Source: UBA1756 sp045627805 (GTDB lineage: Bacteria > Bacteroidota > Bacteroidia > Bacteroidales > WCHB1-69). From it: a stretch of 6,749 bases of DNA. The stretch spans positions 1 to 6,749 of the forward strand of contig JAZQOJ010000032.1 of assembly GCA_045627805.1 (NCBI GenBank), in the 5' to 3' direction. A program made the translations under genes and the position numbers. This document shows, piece by piece, positions 1-6,749 of the stretch (position 1 is the first letter of the stretch; the number at the start of each line of letters is the position of its first letter). The notes below the pieces were generated by a model that was not told the origin of the DNA, searched no databases, and saw only the letters and a list, made by a program, of their open reading frames with translations.

Positions 1-2
1 TC

Positions 3-1895
3 ACGCAGCAGTTGGCGAAAAATATGTATCCTCGCGACTCCAAGATCAGCATCGTGAAGTCGAAGCTGCAGGAATGGGTGGTGGCGGTCAAGCTGGAACG
101 CGAGTATTCAAAGGATGAAATCCTTACGCTTTATTTGAACACGGTCGATTTCTCTCATCAGGCGATGGGGATTGAGACGGCGGCTCACCGCTATTTCTCC
201 ACTACTCCCGCTGAGCTGACGGTTGAGCAGGCCGCCGTGCTGGTAGGAATGTTGAAGGCGCCCGGCAACTTCGACCCGCTCCGCCACCCCGAGGCATCTG
301 AAAACCGTCGCAACACGGTCATCGGGCAGATGAAGAAGTACGACTACCTCACCAAGCAGGAGGCCGACTCCATCAAGGCCATCCCCTTGGATATGGGGCA
401 TTACACCTACGAGAGTCACACGTCGGGCCGCGCTACTTATTTCCGCGAGTATTTGCGTGGTTATCTCGACACGTTGTTGCAGCAGAAGGAATACCTCAAG
501 AACAATGGCGAGGCATACAATATATATAAAGATGGCCTTAAGATTTACACAACCATTGATCCTGTGATGCAGAAATATGCGGAAGAAGCTGTGAACGAGC
601 ACGTTGTGTCATACCTGCAGCCCGCCTTCTTCAAGGAACAAGGCCGTAATAAGAATGCCCCCTTCTACAATTTGTCGGCCGAGCAGACTCAGAAGATTAT
701 GAGTGCCGCGATGAAGAATTCAACACGTTACCGCTCAATGGCGGCGGCTGGCGTGCCGAAGAAGCAAATCGAGCAGTCGTTTCACAAGCCCGTGCGGATG
801 CGCATTTTGGCTGCGGATGGAAAGGGAATGAAAGATACTACTTTAACTCCTTATGATTCAATTCGTTATATGAAGTCGTTCCTCCAATGCGGCTTTATGG
901 CGATGGAGTCGGCGACCGGCAAGGTGAAGGCCTATGTGGGTGGTGTGAATTATGAGGCATTCCAGTTTGACCACGTGATGACTTCCCGCCGTCAGGTGGG
1001 CTCCACTTTCAAGCCCTACGTTTATGCTTGCTCAATGGAGTGCAGTGATGGGGCTTTGGATCCCTGCACGATGGTTCCCAACACCAGTTTTTACGATCCG
1101 GTCACGCATTGGAGTGTTGGAATGACGTACACGGGCGCTTCATCGCTCACCTTGAAGGAGGCGTTGTCGCGTTCGCTGAACAACGTTTCCGCCTATCTGA
1201 TCACGAACCGCACCACGCCGGGAGCGGTGAAGGAGTTCGTGGGGCGCTGTGGCATTGACACCTCCAAGCTGCCGGCCGTTCCATCCATCGCGTTGGGCGC
1301 CTGCGAGTTGAACCTCTTTGAGCAGGTCGGCGCCATCAATTGCTTCCCCAATCAGGGCGTTTATGTGGAACCCTATTTCATTGTGAAGATCTGCGATAAA
1401 AACGACAACGTGATTTATGAGAAACGTCCTGACAAACGCGATGCGATGAGCCAGACACTTGCATACCAGACTGTTAGCTTGATGCGTGGCGTTGTGGAAC
1501 ACGGAACAGGTGCCCGACTCAAGACGACCTACGGGTTGAATTTCCCCGTGGCCGGCAAGACGGGAACCACCAACAATCACTCCGATGCTTGGTTTGTGGG
1601 CTACACTCCGATGCTGACTTGTGGCGTGTGGGTGGGCTGCGACGACCGAAGCGCACACTTCAGTTCAATGGCCAATGGCCAGGGTGCGCGTGCGGCAATG
1701 CCCGTTTTCGGATATTTTATGAAGAAATGCTATTCCGATGGCAATCTGCCTTACAAGAAGGTGGCCGACGCCCATAATCCGTCGGATCCCCGATACGAAT
1801 TTCTGAAGCCGGAAGGCGCCGACATTGACGCTTGCGGCTGCCATTTGACTAAAGAAGTGGCTGCGGAACAGCAGGAAAGTACGATCGTTTTCTGA
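3..1895 (+). CDS. Class A penicillin-binding protein (PBP1A-like), 3' part; 5' end outside window
   Basis: Bifunctional peptidoglycan synthase: a GT51 glycosyltransferase polymerises lipid II and a penicillin-binding transpeptidase cross-links stem peptides on the periplasmic face of the inner membrane. The frame enters the window reading TQQLAKN, the tail of the conserved STITQQLxKN motif of GT51, so the N-terminal membrane anchor and the catalytic-Glu motif lie upstream. The remaining GT51 part (to about nt 330) includes SKLQEW and a YLN motif (EILTLYLN). A linker follows, then the transpeptidase domain with all three active-site motifs: SxxK as STFK (nucleophile Ser at nt 1002-1004, Lys at 1011-1013), SxN as SLN (nt 1173-1181) and KTGT (nt 1557-1568). 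The short C-terminus contains a CGC triplet (nt 1833-1841) of unknown meaning. About 630 residues are visible; the missing part is probably 130-170 residues, judged from family size. No frameshift or lost catalytic residue is seen in the visible part. The paralogue (mrcA, ponA, pbpC-like) cannot be settled without the N-terminus, but the KTGT and GT51 features make the family assignment secure. Confidence 0.95.
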   Translation, partial: TQQLAKNMYPRDSKISIVKSKLQEWVVAVKLEREYSKDEILTLYLNTVDFSHQAMGIETAAHRYFSTTPAELTVEQAAVLVGMLKAPGNFDPLRHPEASENRRNTVIGQMKKYDYLTKQEADSIKAIPLDMGHYTYESHTSGRATYFREYLRGYLDTLLQQKEYLKNNGEAYNIYKDGLKIYTTIDPVMQKYAEEAVNEHVVSYLQPAFFKEQGRNKNAPFYNLSAEQTQKIMSAAMKNSTRYRSMAAAGVPKKQIEQSFHKPVRMRILAADGKGMKDTTLTPYDSIRYMKSFLQCGFMAMESATGKVKAYVGGVNYEAFQFDHVMTSRRQVGSTFKPYVYACSMECSDGALDPCTMVPNTSFYDPVTHWSVGMTYTGASSLTLKEALSRSLNNVSAYLITNRTTPGAVKEFVGRCGIDTSKLPAVPSIALGACELNLFEQVGAINCFPNQGVYVEPYFIVKICDKNDNVIYEKRPDKRDAMSQTLAYQTVSLMRGVVEHGTGARLKTTYGLNFPVAGKTGTTNNHSDAWFVGYTPMLTCGVWVGCDDRSAHFSSMANGQGARAAMPVFGYFMKKCYSDGNLPYKKVADAHNPSDPRYEFLKPEGADIDACGCHLTKEVAAEQQESTIVF

Positions 1896-1896
1896 T

Positions 1897-1918
1897 GTTA
1901 ACATTCGTTAACTTTTTT
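1897..1918 (+). terminator. Possible weak intrinsic terminator after the PBP gene
   Basis: One base after the TGA stop, GTTAAC (1897-1902) and GTTAAC (1907-1912) form a 6-bp stem around the 4-nt loop ATTC, followed directly by six Ts (1913-1918). The arrangement is that of a rho-independent terminator, but the stem has only two G-C pairs, so efficiency is doubtful. GTTAAC is itself palindromic, so chance is a real alternative. Confidence 0.4.
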
Positions 1919-1961
1919 ATCTTTCTGAAAGTCAATATTATTAAGGATTATTTTTTTGAAA

Positions 1962-2007
1962 AAAGACAGGCGTAAGCAAAAAAATGGTATCTTTGCCGCC
2001 TGTTTTT
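1962..2007 (+). repeat. Inverted repeat flanking the receptor promoter box
   Basis: The left arm (1962-1972, AAAGACAGGCG) pairs with the right arm (1997-2007, CGCCTGTTTTT) over 11 positions with one G-T mismatch (G-U in RNA). The perfect core is ACAGGCG/CGCCTGT. The 24-nt interior holds the TATCTTTG box. In a read-through transcript from the PBP gene this would fold into a hairpin ending in a U-run, so it may be a second terminator. As DNA it could instead be an operator overlapping the transcription start. Only the repeat itself is seen; either role is inference, and the AT-rich outer pairs add little significance. Confidence 0.5.
1988..1995 (+). promoter_or_regulatory. Bacteroidota -7 promoter element (TATCTTTG) for the receptor-lipoprotein unit
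   Basis: TATCTTTG matches the Bacteroidota consensus TAnnTTTG exactly and lies 39 nt before the receptor start codon, predicting a transcription start near nt 2000-2003 and a leader of roughly 32-35 nt. No TTTG is found at the usual 19-21 nt upstream distance; the nearest TTTG (1955-1958) is 29 nt away. The promoter is therefore either weak, activator-dependent, or dependent mainly on the -7 box. Confidence 0.65.
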
Positions 2008-2034
2008 ATATTGTAAGAATTGAACATTTTTTAG

Positions 2035-4491
2035 ATGAAAAGAATTGTACTTTTTGCCGTAATAATCACTGTTTTCAGCGTTTTTTTCACTCAAAAATCG
2101 TTAGCACAGAACATCGTTTACGGTACCGTTTATGACAAATTGCAGAATGAAGTTCTCCCATATACGACCATTTCATCACCTTGCCTGAGTCAGCCGATCC
2201 AGGCCGATGCCAACGGCAATTTCGAAATCTACGTCAAGGCCGATGAGTGCGAGTTCACATTTTTCTTCAGCACTTTCGTTACGGAGACTCGCAAAGTGGT
2301 GTTCGACGCGAAGCATCGCAAAATCAAGCTGCGTGTGGACTTGGAGTCGGAAGTGAACGCCATTGACGGTGTGAGCATAGTAGGGGAGCGTCAGGACAAT
2401 GAGCAGGCGACCGCCACCACTTCTTTGGTGAAGATTGATCCGAAGTCAATGGAGAATCTGAACGTTACGGAGGCCAGCGACTTGGTTGACCGTATGCCCG
2501 GCGTTGCGGTGGTGGACAACGAGCCGCAGATTCGTGGTGGCAGCGGTTTCAGTTCTGGTATGGGCAGCCGCGTGCTGATTATGTTGGATGATATGCCGTT
2601 CCTGCGTCCCGATGCTGGCCGTCCGATGTGGAGTTTTATCCCGATGGAAAATGTCCGCTCGGTGGAGGTTTACAAGGGCGCTTCATCGGTGGTGTTCGGC
2701 TCTTCGGCTCTCACCGGTGCCATCAATGTCCTGTCGGCCTATCCGGGGTTGAAACCGACCACCAAAGTGACGTTGCACGCTGGCGTATATGATTCACCAA
2801 CAGATGAATACAAGAAAAGCTGGGGCAATGTCTCTCCGATGAAGTGGGGCGCGTCGTTCCTTCACTCCCGCATCATCAGAAACAGCTTCGACCTTGTTTT
2901 GGGCGGCGAATACTATAACGACCAGAGTTATCTGGGACCGGAGCAGTCGCTCTCACACGGCAAAAGCAACGAGGGACCTTACGAAATGCGTGCCCGTTTC
3001 AACTTCGGCACCCGCTATCGTGCAAAGAAGGTCCGCGGGCTGGTCGCCTCGTTGAACGGCAACTTTATGTATTCTGAAAACGCCACCTCGTTTTTCTGGT
3101 ACGACTGCGACACCAATATGTATCGCACGTATGCCGGCTCGCTGACCACGTCAAAGGACTATATGTTCTATGTGGACCCTGTTGTCAGCTATGCAGCCGC
3201 CGATGGCTCTCACTACACGTTGCAGAACCGCGTTTTGTACAGCAACAACGACGCAAATGAGGGCGTGCAGAGTGCTCGTTCCATTATGGCGTACGACGAA
3301 TTCAAGTATGAGAAGAACTTCAAGAAGATTGCCTTGTCGTTGCAAGCCGGATTGTTGAACAACTACACGAATTCGTACGGCCGTGTGTTCAGCGGAAACA
3401 ATTACGACACCGTGCCGAAGGCGATGTTCTGCGACAATATGGCGGTTTATGCGCAGTTGGAGAAGAAGTTCCTCCGCAACCGCAACCTTTCATTGGTGGG
3501 CGGCGCACGCTGGGAGTTCTACTGGGCTGACCATCATTTCAACCAGAAGCCCATCTTCCGTTTGGGCATCAACTACCAGTTGTTGGCATCGCACACGGCG
3601 TTCCGCGCGTCGATCGGACAGGGCTACCGTTATCCGAGCATTGGCGAACGCTACATCTCCATCACGGTCGGCCGTTACGGCTTCTACCCGAATCCGACTC
3701 TCGTTCCCGAAAGCAGCTGGAATGCGGAGGGCGGCATTGTGCAACCCTTCCGTGTGGGCTCTTTCGAAGGCATTTTCGATGTGGCGGGCTACTACCAGTA
3801 TTTCGACAACTTCATCGAGTTCGCTTTCGGCGATTGGGGAAGCAAGGGCAACATTATGGACGATATGGGCTTTATGTACCTCAACACGGGTCCGGCAGCC
3901 ATCAGCGGTGCCGATGTCTCGCTCGCCGGTCACGGCAACATCTCCAAGAATGTGAAGTTCAACTTTATGGTTTCTTACACCTATAGCAATCCTGTGACGA
4001 AAAACCGCCACGGTGTTTATTATTCGCAGGAATTGAGTGATGGAAGTACCAATGACTACACCTTTGTGACAACGGCTTCCGACACCACGCACAGCATCCT
4101 CAAATACCGTATTCAGCACAATTTGAAATTCGATTTCGGCTTCACCTTCTGGAAAAAAATCTCCTTGGACCTCAATCTGGCTTACTACAGTGCTATGAAG
4201 AATGTGGACCAGATGTTTTTCGATTTCGATTGCGAGAACGAGAATCACAGCGCCGTTGCCAATGCGATGTTGCAAAGCTGGGGCGACCTTCCGTTCCGCG
4301 GTTACAACAAGTATTTCAAAGAGCATCAGAATGGTTCTTTCGTGATGGACATTGGCGTTTCGTACAATATTTTGGAAAATTTGAAACTCTCGTTCGTGGT
4401 GAAGAACCTGCTGAACAACGAATATACTTTGCGTCCGATGCACCTGGAGGCGCCGCGCAGTTACAACGTGCAGGTGGTTTACGGATTGTAA
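2035..4491 (+). CDS. TonB-dependent outer-membrane receptor with N-terminal carboxypeptidase-like domain
   Basis: Complete 818-aa outer-membrane active transporter, energised by TonB-ExbB-ExbD; substrate unknown. Residues 1-24 are a Sec signal peptide (KR, hydrophobic core, likely cleavage SLA|Q). Residues about 26-108 resemble the CarboxypepD_reg-like beta-sandwich that precedes the plug in Bacteroidota receptors (IVYGTVYD at its start). IDGVSIVG (110-117) sits where the usual LDEVVV-like segment lies. The plug spans about 125-235, with conserved PQIRGG (164-169), VEVYKGASSVVFGSSA (210-225) and GAINV (228-232). The remainder is a 22-strand-type barrel rich in alternating aromatic residues, ending in VVYGL, so the last residue is Leu rather than the usual aromatic. 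At 818 residues it is smaller than SusC-type receptors (about 1000 aa), and no SusD gene follows, so glycan import of the SusCD kind is not supported. The ATG at 2035 is chosen because the signal peptide begins there. A lipoprotein gene starts 42 nt after its TAA. Confidence 0.93.
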   Translation: MKRIVLFAVIITVFSVFFTQKSLAQNIVYGTVYDKLQNEVLPYTTISSPCLSQPIQADANGNFEIYVKADECEFTFFFSTFVTETRKVVFDAKHRKIKLRVDLESEVNAIDGVSIVGERQDNEQATATTSLVKIDPKSMENLNVTEASDLVDRMPGVAVVDNEPQIRGGSGFSSGMGSRVLIMLDDMPFLRPDAGRPMWSFIPMENVRSVEVYKGASSVVFGSSALTGAINVLSAYPGLKPTTKVTLHAGVYDSPTDEYKKSWGNVSPMKWGASFLHSRIIRNSFDLVLGGEYYNDQSYLGPEQSLSHGKSNEGPYEMRARFNFGTRYRAKKVRGLVASLNGNFMYSENATSFFWYDCDTNMYRTYAGSLTTSKDYMFYVDPVVSYAAADGSHYTLQNRVLYSNNDANEGVQSARSIMAYDEFKYEKNFKKIALSLQAGLLNNYTNSYGRVFSGNNYDTVPKAMFCDNMAVYAQLEKKFLRNRNLSLVGGARWEFYWADHHFNQKPIFRLGINYQLLASHTAFRASIGQGYRYPSIGERYISITVGRYGFYPNPTLVPESSWNAEGGIVQPFRVGSFEGIFDVAGYYQYFDNFIEFAFGDWGSKGNIMDDMGFMYLNTGPAAISGADVSLAGHGNISKNVKFNFMVSYTYSNPVTKNRHGVYYSQELSDGSTNDYTFVTTASDTTHSILKYRIQHNLKFDFGFTFWKKISLDLNLAYYSAMKNVDQMFFDFDCENENHSAVANAMLQSWGDLPFRGYNKYFKEHQNGSFVMDIGVSYNILENLKLSFVVKNLLNNEYTLRPMHLEAPRSYNVQVVYGL

Positions 4492-4533
4492 GAGAATGAA
4501 ATTCATTTGAAAACCATTAAAAATTTTTATAAT

Positions 4534-5325
4534 ATGAAAAAGATTTTCTCAACAATGTTAATTTTGGCTGCTGTCGCGATGGTGGCTGTGAGCTGTAAGG
4601 ATCCCGATCCGGAACCGGAACCGCAAAACCAAACTTGGGGAACCGAGGCCCCCGAATGTGCTGCGTTCACCCATCAGATTGTGGACGGCGGTTTTGAAAG
4701 CCAGTGGTATCGTCCGCAGGGCGCCAACTTTTTTGAGTATAAGTCATCGGTGTTCTACACGCTGAACAGTTTGAATGCTCTGGGCGAAATCGAGTCAATG
4801 CAGGTCACCAATGCGCCCATCACCGCTACGATTGATAGCGTGACGCCTCACAGCGGCAAGTATGCGATGAAGCTCACTACCGGCTCGCTCACCGATGCGG
4901 CTGAGGGTCATTTGCTGATTCCGGGTGCTATCGCTCCGCTCAACACCAATTTCGTTGAAGAGTTCTTGAACACCACGGGCGAATATCCCGATGGCATCAA
5001 CGTGAAAAGACCTTACACCGACAAGCCCACTTCCATTTCCGGCTATTTCAAGTACACTTCTGTTCAGAGCGACTCCGCATCTGTTTGCGTGGAATTGTAC
5101 AACGGAAACACGATGATTGGCCGTGGCCTCTTTATGCAGAAGGAGTCGCAGAGCAGCTGGAAGCAGTTCTCCGCACCGATCGAGTACACCGATCACAATG
5201 CCACTCCCACGCACATCTCTATCATCATCTCTTCGAGCGCTGGCTACAACTTCGCCGACCTCACGAACTGCCAGGGCCGCGACGGCTCCACCTTGTGGAT
5301 TGATGATTTGGAATTAGGTTTCTAA
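4534..5325 (+). CDS. Outer-membrane lipoprotein with PCMD-like C-terminal domain
   Basis: Complete 263-aa lipoprotein. The start at 4534 gives a canonical lipoprotein signal peptide (MKK, hydrophobic stretch, lipobox AVSC with Cys21); an in-frame TTG at 4507 would only add nine residues before it. After Cys21 comes a Lys, then an acidic Asp-Pro/Glu-Pro linker (residues 23-30), resembling the acidic export signal that sends Bacteroidota lipoproteins to the cell surface. The rest resembles PCMD (putative carbohydrate metabolism domain, PF13201), a beta-sandwich, carbohydrate-binding-like fold: HSGKYAMKLTTG (106-117), RPYTDKPTSISGYFKY (159-174), SSSAGYNF (233-240) and terminal GSTLWIDDLELGF (251-263). 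These match the order of HSG, RP..l.GYYKY, SSS and DD blocks I recall for that family; no search was possible. No catalytic residues are evident, so ligand binding is more likely than catalysis. It is probably co-transcribed with the receptor, and ends in tandem stops TAA-TAG before a strong terminator. An accessory or capture role for the receptor is inference from position. Confidence 0.8.
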   Translation: MKKIFSTMLILAAVAMVAVSCKDPDPEPEPQNQTWGTEAPECAAFTHQIVDGGFESQWYRPQGANFFEYKSSVFYTLNSLNALGEIESMQVTNAPITATIDSVTPHSGKYAMKLTTGSLTDAAEGHLLIPGAIAPLNTNFVEEFLNTTGEYPDGINVKRPYTDKPTSISGYFKYTSVQSDSASVCVELYNGNTMIGRGLFMQKESQSSWKQFSAPIEYTDHNATPTHISIIISSSAGYNFADLTNCQGRDGSTLWIDDLELGF

Positions 5326-5343
5326 TAGTCAAAAACTTATACG

Positions 5344-5385
5344 AAAGCTCGGTCATTCCGCTCAAGGTGACCGAGCTTTTTTTTT
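5344..5385 (+). terminator. Strong intrinsic terminator of the receptor-lipoprotein unit
   Basis: A perfect 12-bp stem is formed by AAAGCTCGGTCA (5344-5355) and TGACCGAGCTTT (5368-5379), with a 12-nt loop that could close further by two G-U pairs. A run of nine Ts (5377-5385) overlaps the end of the stem. It lies 18 nt past the lipoprotein stop codon and isolates that gene from the dehydrogenase downstream. Confidence 0.93.
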
Positions 5386-5403
5386 GAAAAATCATTTTCC
5401 TTA

Positions 5404-5434
5404 TTGCTCCCTTCTAACTAAATTCGTATATTTG
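5404..5434 (+). promoter_or_regulatory. Bacteroidota promoter for the dehydrogenase gene
   Basis: TATATTTG (5427-5434) is an exact TAnnTTTG -7 box. ATTG (5403-5406) supplies the TTG core of the -33 element, with a 20-nt spacer, inside the usual 19-21 nt range. The expected transcription start is about 5440, leaving an AT-rich leader of roughly 65-70 nt before the ATG at 5508. The position just past the strong terminator fits a separate transcription unit. Confidence 0.75.
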
Positions 5435-5507
5435 CAACCGCTTTTTTCAAATATGTTTTTTTGAACGGAAGTGAATTTTATCAAACAATTAAATAAAATC
5501 ATTTTTT

Positions 5508-6749
5508 ATGAACAACGCGAATTACATTTTTAGAGAACCGAAGAACGAACCCGTTTTCAGTTATGCTCCTGGCACTCCCGAAAGAGCCGCTTTGAAAGCC
5601 GAACTCGACAGACAGTACAAGAAAGTCGTTGAAATCCCGCTGATTATTGGCGGCAAGGATGTCAAGACGGGCGATATGGGCGAAGTGGTGATGCCCACCG
5701 AGCACGGCCACGTTCTCGCAAGATATCATAAAGTCACCAAGGAAGCCGTCCAGATGGCCATTGACGCTGCGCTGGCTGCCCGCGAGAAATGGGAAAGTAT
5801 GCCCTGGATTCAGCGTGCCTCCATTATGATGAAGGCCGCCGAACTTCTCGCCACCAAATGGCGTTATGTGCTGAATGCAGCCACGATGCTCGGTCAGGGC
5901 AAGAGCCCGATGCAGGCCGAAATCGACTGCCCCTGCGAAGCCATTGACTTCCTCCGTTTCAACACCTATTTCGCTTCCAAAATCTACGGCGAACAACCCA
6001 TCTCCGACCACACGATGCTTGACCGCAGCGAATACCGCGGAATGGAGGGCTTCGTTTACGCCATCACCCCGTTCAACTTCACCTCTATCGCGCTGAACCT
6101 CAACGTGGCTCCCGCGCTGATGGGTAATGTCACCATCTGGAAACCGTCAACTACGGCTATCCTTTCCAATTACTACATTATGCGCCTCTTACAAGAAGCC
6201 GGCCTTCCCGACGGCGTCATCAACTTCCTCCCCGGCAGCGGCTCCGTCATCAGCGAAGTGGCCTTCAAGTCGCCCTATCTCGCTGGCATCCACTTCACTG
6301 GCAGCACCTCCACCTTCAAGAGCTTCTGGAAGAAAATCGGTGACAACATCGACAATTACAGAACTTATCCGAAGATTGTCGGCGAGACCGGCGGCAAGGA
6401 CTTCATCTTCGCTCACAAGACCGCTCCCGCTCGCGAACTGGCCGTGGCCATCCTGCGCGGCGCTTTCGAATATCAGGGACAGAAATGTTCCGCCGCTTCC
6501 CGTGCTTACGTTCCGAAGTCATTGTGGCCCAAAGTTTTGAAACACATCGAAGAGATGATGAAGACCGTGAAGATGGGCGACGGCCGCGATTTCGGCAACC
6601 TGATCAATGCCGTCATCGACGAGAAATCGTTCGACAATATCGAGGGCTACATCAAGCGTGCCAAGAAGTCGAAGGACGCGGAAGTCGTGCTTGGCGGCAA
6701 GTGCGACAAGAGCGTGGGCTACTTCGTTGTACCCACCATCATCGTGGCC
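5508..6749 (+). CDS. pruA: L-glutamate gamma-semialdehyde (1-pyrroline-5-carboxylate) dehydrogenase, 5' part; 3' end outside window
   Basis: NAD-dependent ALDH4-family enzyme that oxidises glutamate semialdehyde (from 1-pyrroline-5-carboxylate) to glutamate, the second step of proline catabolism, in the cytoplasm. From ATG 5508 the frame stays open for 414 codons to the window edge; the family is about 540 residues in Bacteroidota, so roughly a quarter is missing. The N-terminus carries the family signature EPKNEPVFSYAPGTPER (residues 9-25). The nucleotide-binding fold shows TPFNFTS, the WKPS loop and FTGSTSTF. The catalytic Glu is residue 293 in GETGGKDF (nt 6384-6386) and the catalytic Cys is residue 327 in EYQGQKCSAASR (nt 6486-6488). 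Their 34-residue spacing equals that of human ALDH4A1 (Glu314, Cys348). This is a stand-alone dehydrogenase: there is no proline dehydrogenase domain before it, unlike the fused PutA protein. It has its own promoter and no Shine-Dalgarno sequence. A different ALDH4 member is possible but unlikely given the QGQKCSA and ETGGKD context. Confidence 0.95.
   Translation, partial: MNNANYIFREPKNEPVFSYAPGTPERAALKAELDRQYKKVVEIPLIIGGKDVKTGDMGEVVMPTEHGHVLARYHKVTKEAVQMAIDAALAAREKWESMPWIQRASIMMKAAELLATKWRYVLNAATMLGQGKSPMQAEIDCPCEAIDFLRFNTYFASKIYGEQPISDHTMLDRSEYRGMEGFVYAITPFNFTSIALNLNVAPALMGNVTIWKPSTTAILSNYYIMRLLQEAGLPDGVINFLPGSGSVISEVAFKSPYLAGIHFTGSTSTFKSFWKKIGDNIDNYRTYPKIVGETGGKDFIFAHKTAPARELAVAILRGAFEYQGQKCSAASRAYVPKSLWPKVLKHIEEMMKTVKMGDGRDFGNLINAVIDEKSFDNIEGYIKRAKKSKDAEVVLGGKCDKSVGYFVVPTIIVA

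Noticed and set aside
12..14. TTG at 12 as the start of the PBP gene.
   Set aside because: It is the Leu of the TQQLAKN motif inside the glycosyltransferase domain; the real start is upstream of the window.
1918..1925. TATCTTTC as a second -7 promoter box upstream of the receptor.
   Set aside because: It lacks the final G of TAnnTTTG and sits at the end of the T-run of the putative PBP terminator; the exact match at 1988-1995 is a better candidate.
3383..3955. A 190-codon + strand frame inside the receptor gene.
   Set aside because: It is an out-of-frame shadow, extremely rich in Ser, Arg and Thr, with no domain resemblance; the receptor frame is uninterrupted there.
3490..4506. Long antisense open frame (338 codons) opposite the 3' half of the receptor gene.
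   Set aside because: Its translation is Val/His/Arg-rich with no recognisable domain or signal, and it lies opposite a clearly real, conserved frame; it is explained by the codon bias of the sense gene.
4495..4507. Near-palindrome AATGAAATTCATT between receptor and lipoprotein genes.
   Set aside because: Its arms are 6 bp around a single central base, too short a loop for a hairpin, and AT-rich; no evidence of an internal promoter or operator.
4507..4533. TTG at 4507 as an alternative start of the lipoprotein.
   Set aside because: It would put nine extra residues, including Asn and Tyr, before a normal signal peptide; the ATG at 4534 gives a standard MKK lipoprotein signal with Cys at position 21.
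5453..5464. Mini-frame ATG TTT TTT TGA in the dehydrogenase leader, a possible leader peptide.
   Set aside because: It has only three codons within T-runs and no proline or glutamate codons that would suggest attenuation; chance is sufficient.
5499..6011. Antisense open frame (170 codons) opposite the start of the dehydrogenase gene.
   Set aside because: The sense frame carries family signatures throughout and the antisense product shows none; no promoter box is evident for it.

Overview
The window looks like a chromosomal segment of a Bacteroidota organism, probably order Bacteroidales, and all genes are on the + strand. Three things point there: two TAnnTTTG-type -7 promoter boxes (TATCTTTG, TATATTTG) with no Shine-Dalgarno sequences before the starts; a TonB-dependent receptor carrying the N-terminal carboxypeptidase-like extension typical of that phylum; and a lipoprotein with an acidic stretch just after its lipobox cysteine. 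Genus cannot be read from the sequence. Coding regions are of moderate GC and the intergenic stretches are very AT-rich. I see no insertion sequence, integrase, tRNA, rRNA, CRISPR array or other sign of transfer.

Layout: (1) nt 3-1895 is the 3' part of a class A penicillin-binding protein (PBP1A-like), entering the window inside a glycosyltransferase motif and keeping a complete transpeptidase domain. (2) nt 1896-2034 is an AT-rich spacer with a small hairpin plus T-run just after the stop codon, and a -7 promoter box bracketed by an inverted repeat. (3) nt 2035-4491 is a complete 818-aa TonB-dependent outer-membrane receptor. (4) nt 4534-5325 is a complete 263-aa lipoprotein with a C-terminal PCMD-like (putative carbohydrate metabolism domain) beta-sandwich. 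(5) nt 5344-5385 is a strong intrinsic terminator. (6) nt 5404-5434 is a well-formed promoter. (7) nt 5508 to the window end is the first 414 codons of L-glutamate gamma-semialdehyde (1-pyrroline-5-carboxylate) dehydrogenase, open at the right edge.

The PBP (peptidoglycan synthesis) and the dehydrogenase (proline to glutamate catabolism) are ordinary housekeeping or metabolic genes with no visible functional link to the middle. The receptor and lipoprotein are 42 nt apart and lie between one promoter and one strong terminator, so they read as a two-gene transcription unit. The likely picture is an outer-membrane transporter with a dedicated, possibly surface-exposed, accessory lipoprotein. 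The substrate is unknown, and there is no SusD homologue. That pair is the only part of the window with real potential for undescribed biology; the rest is conventional.
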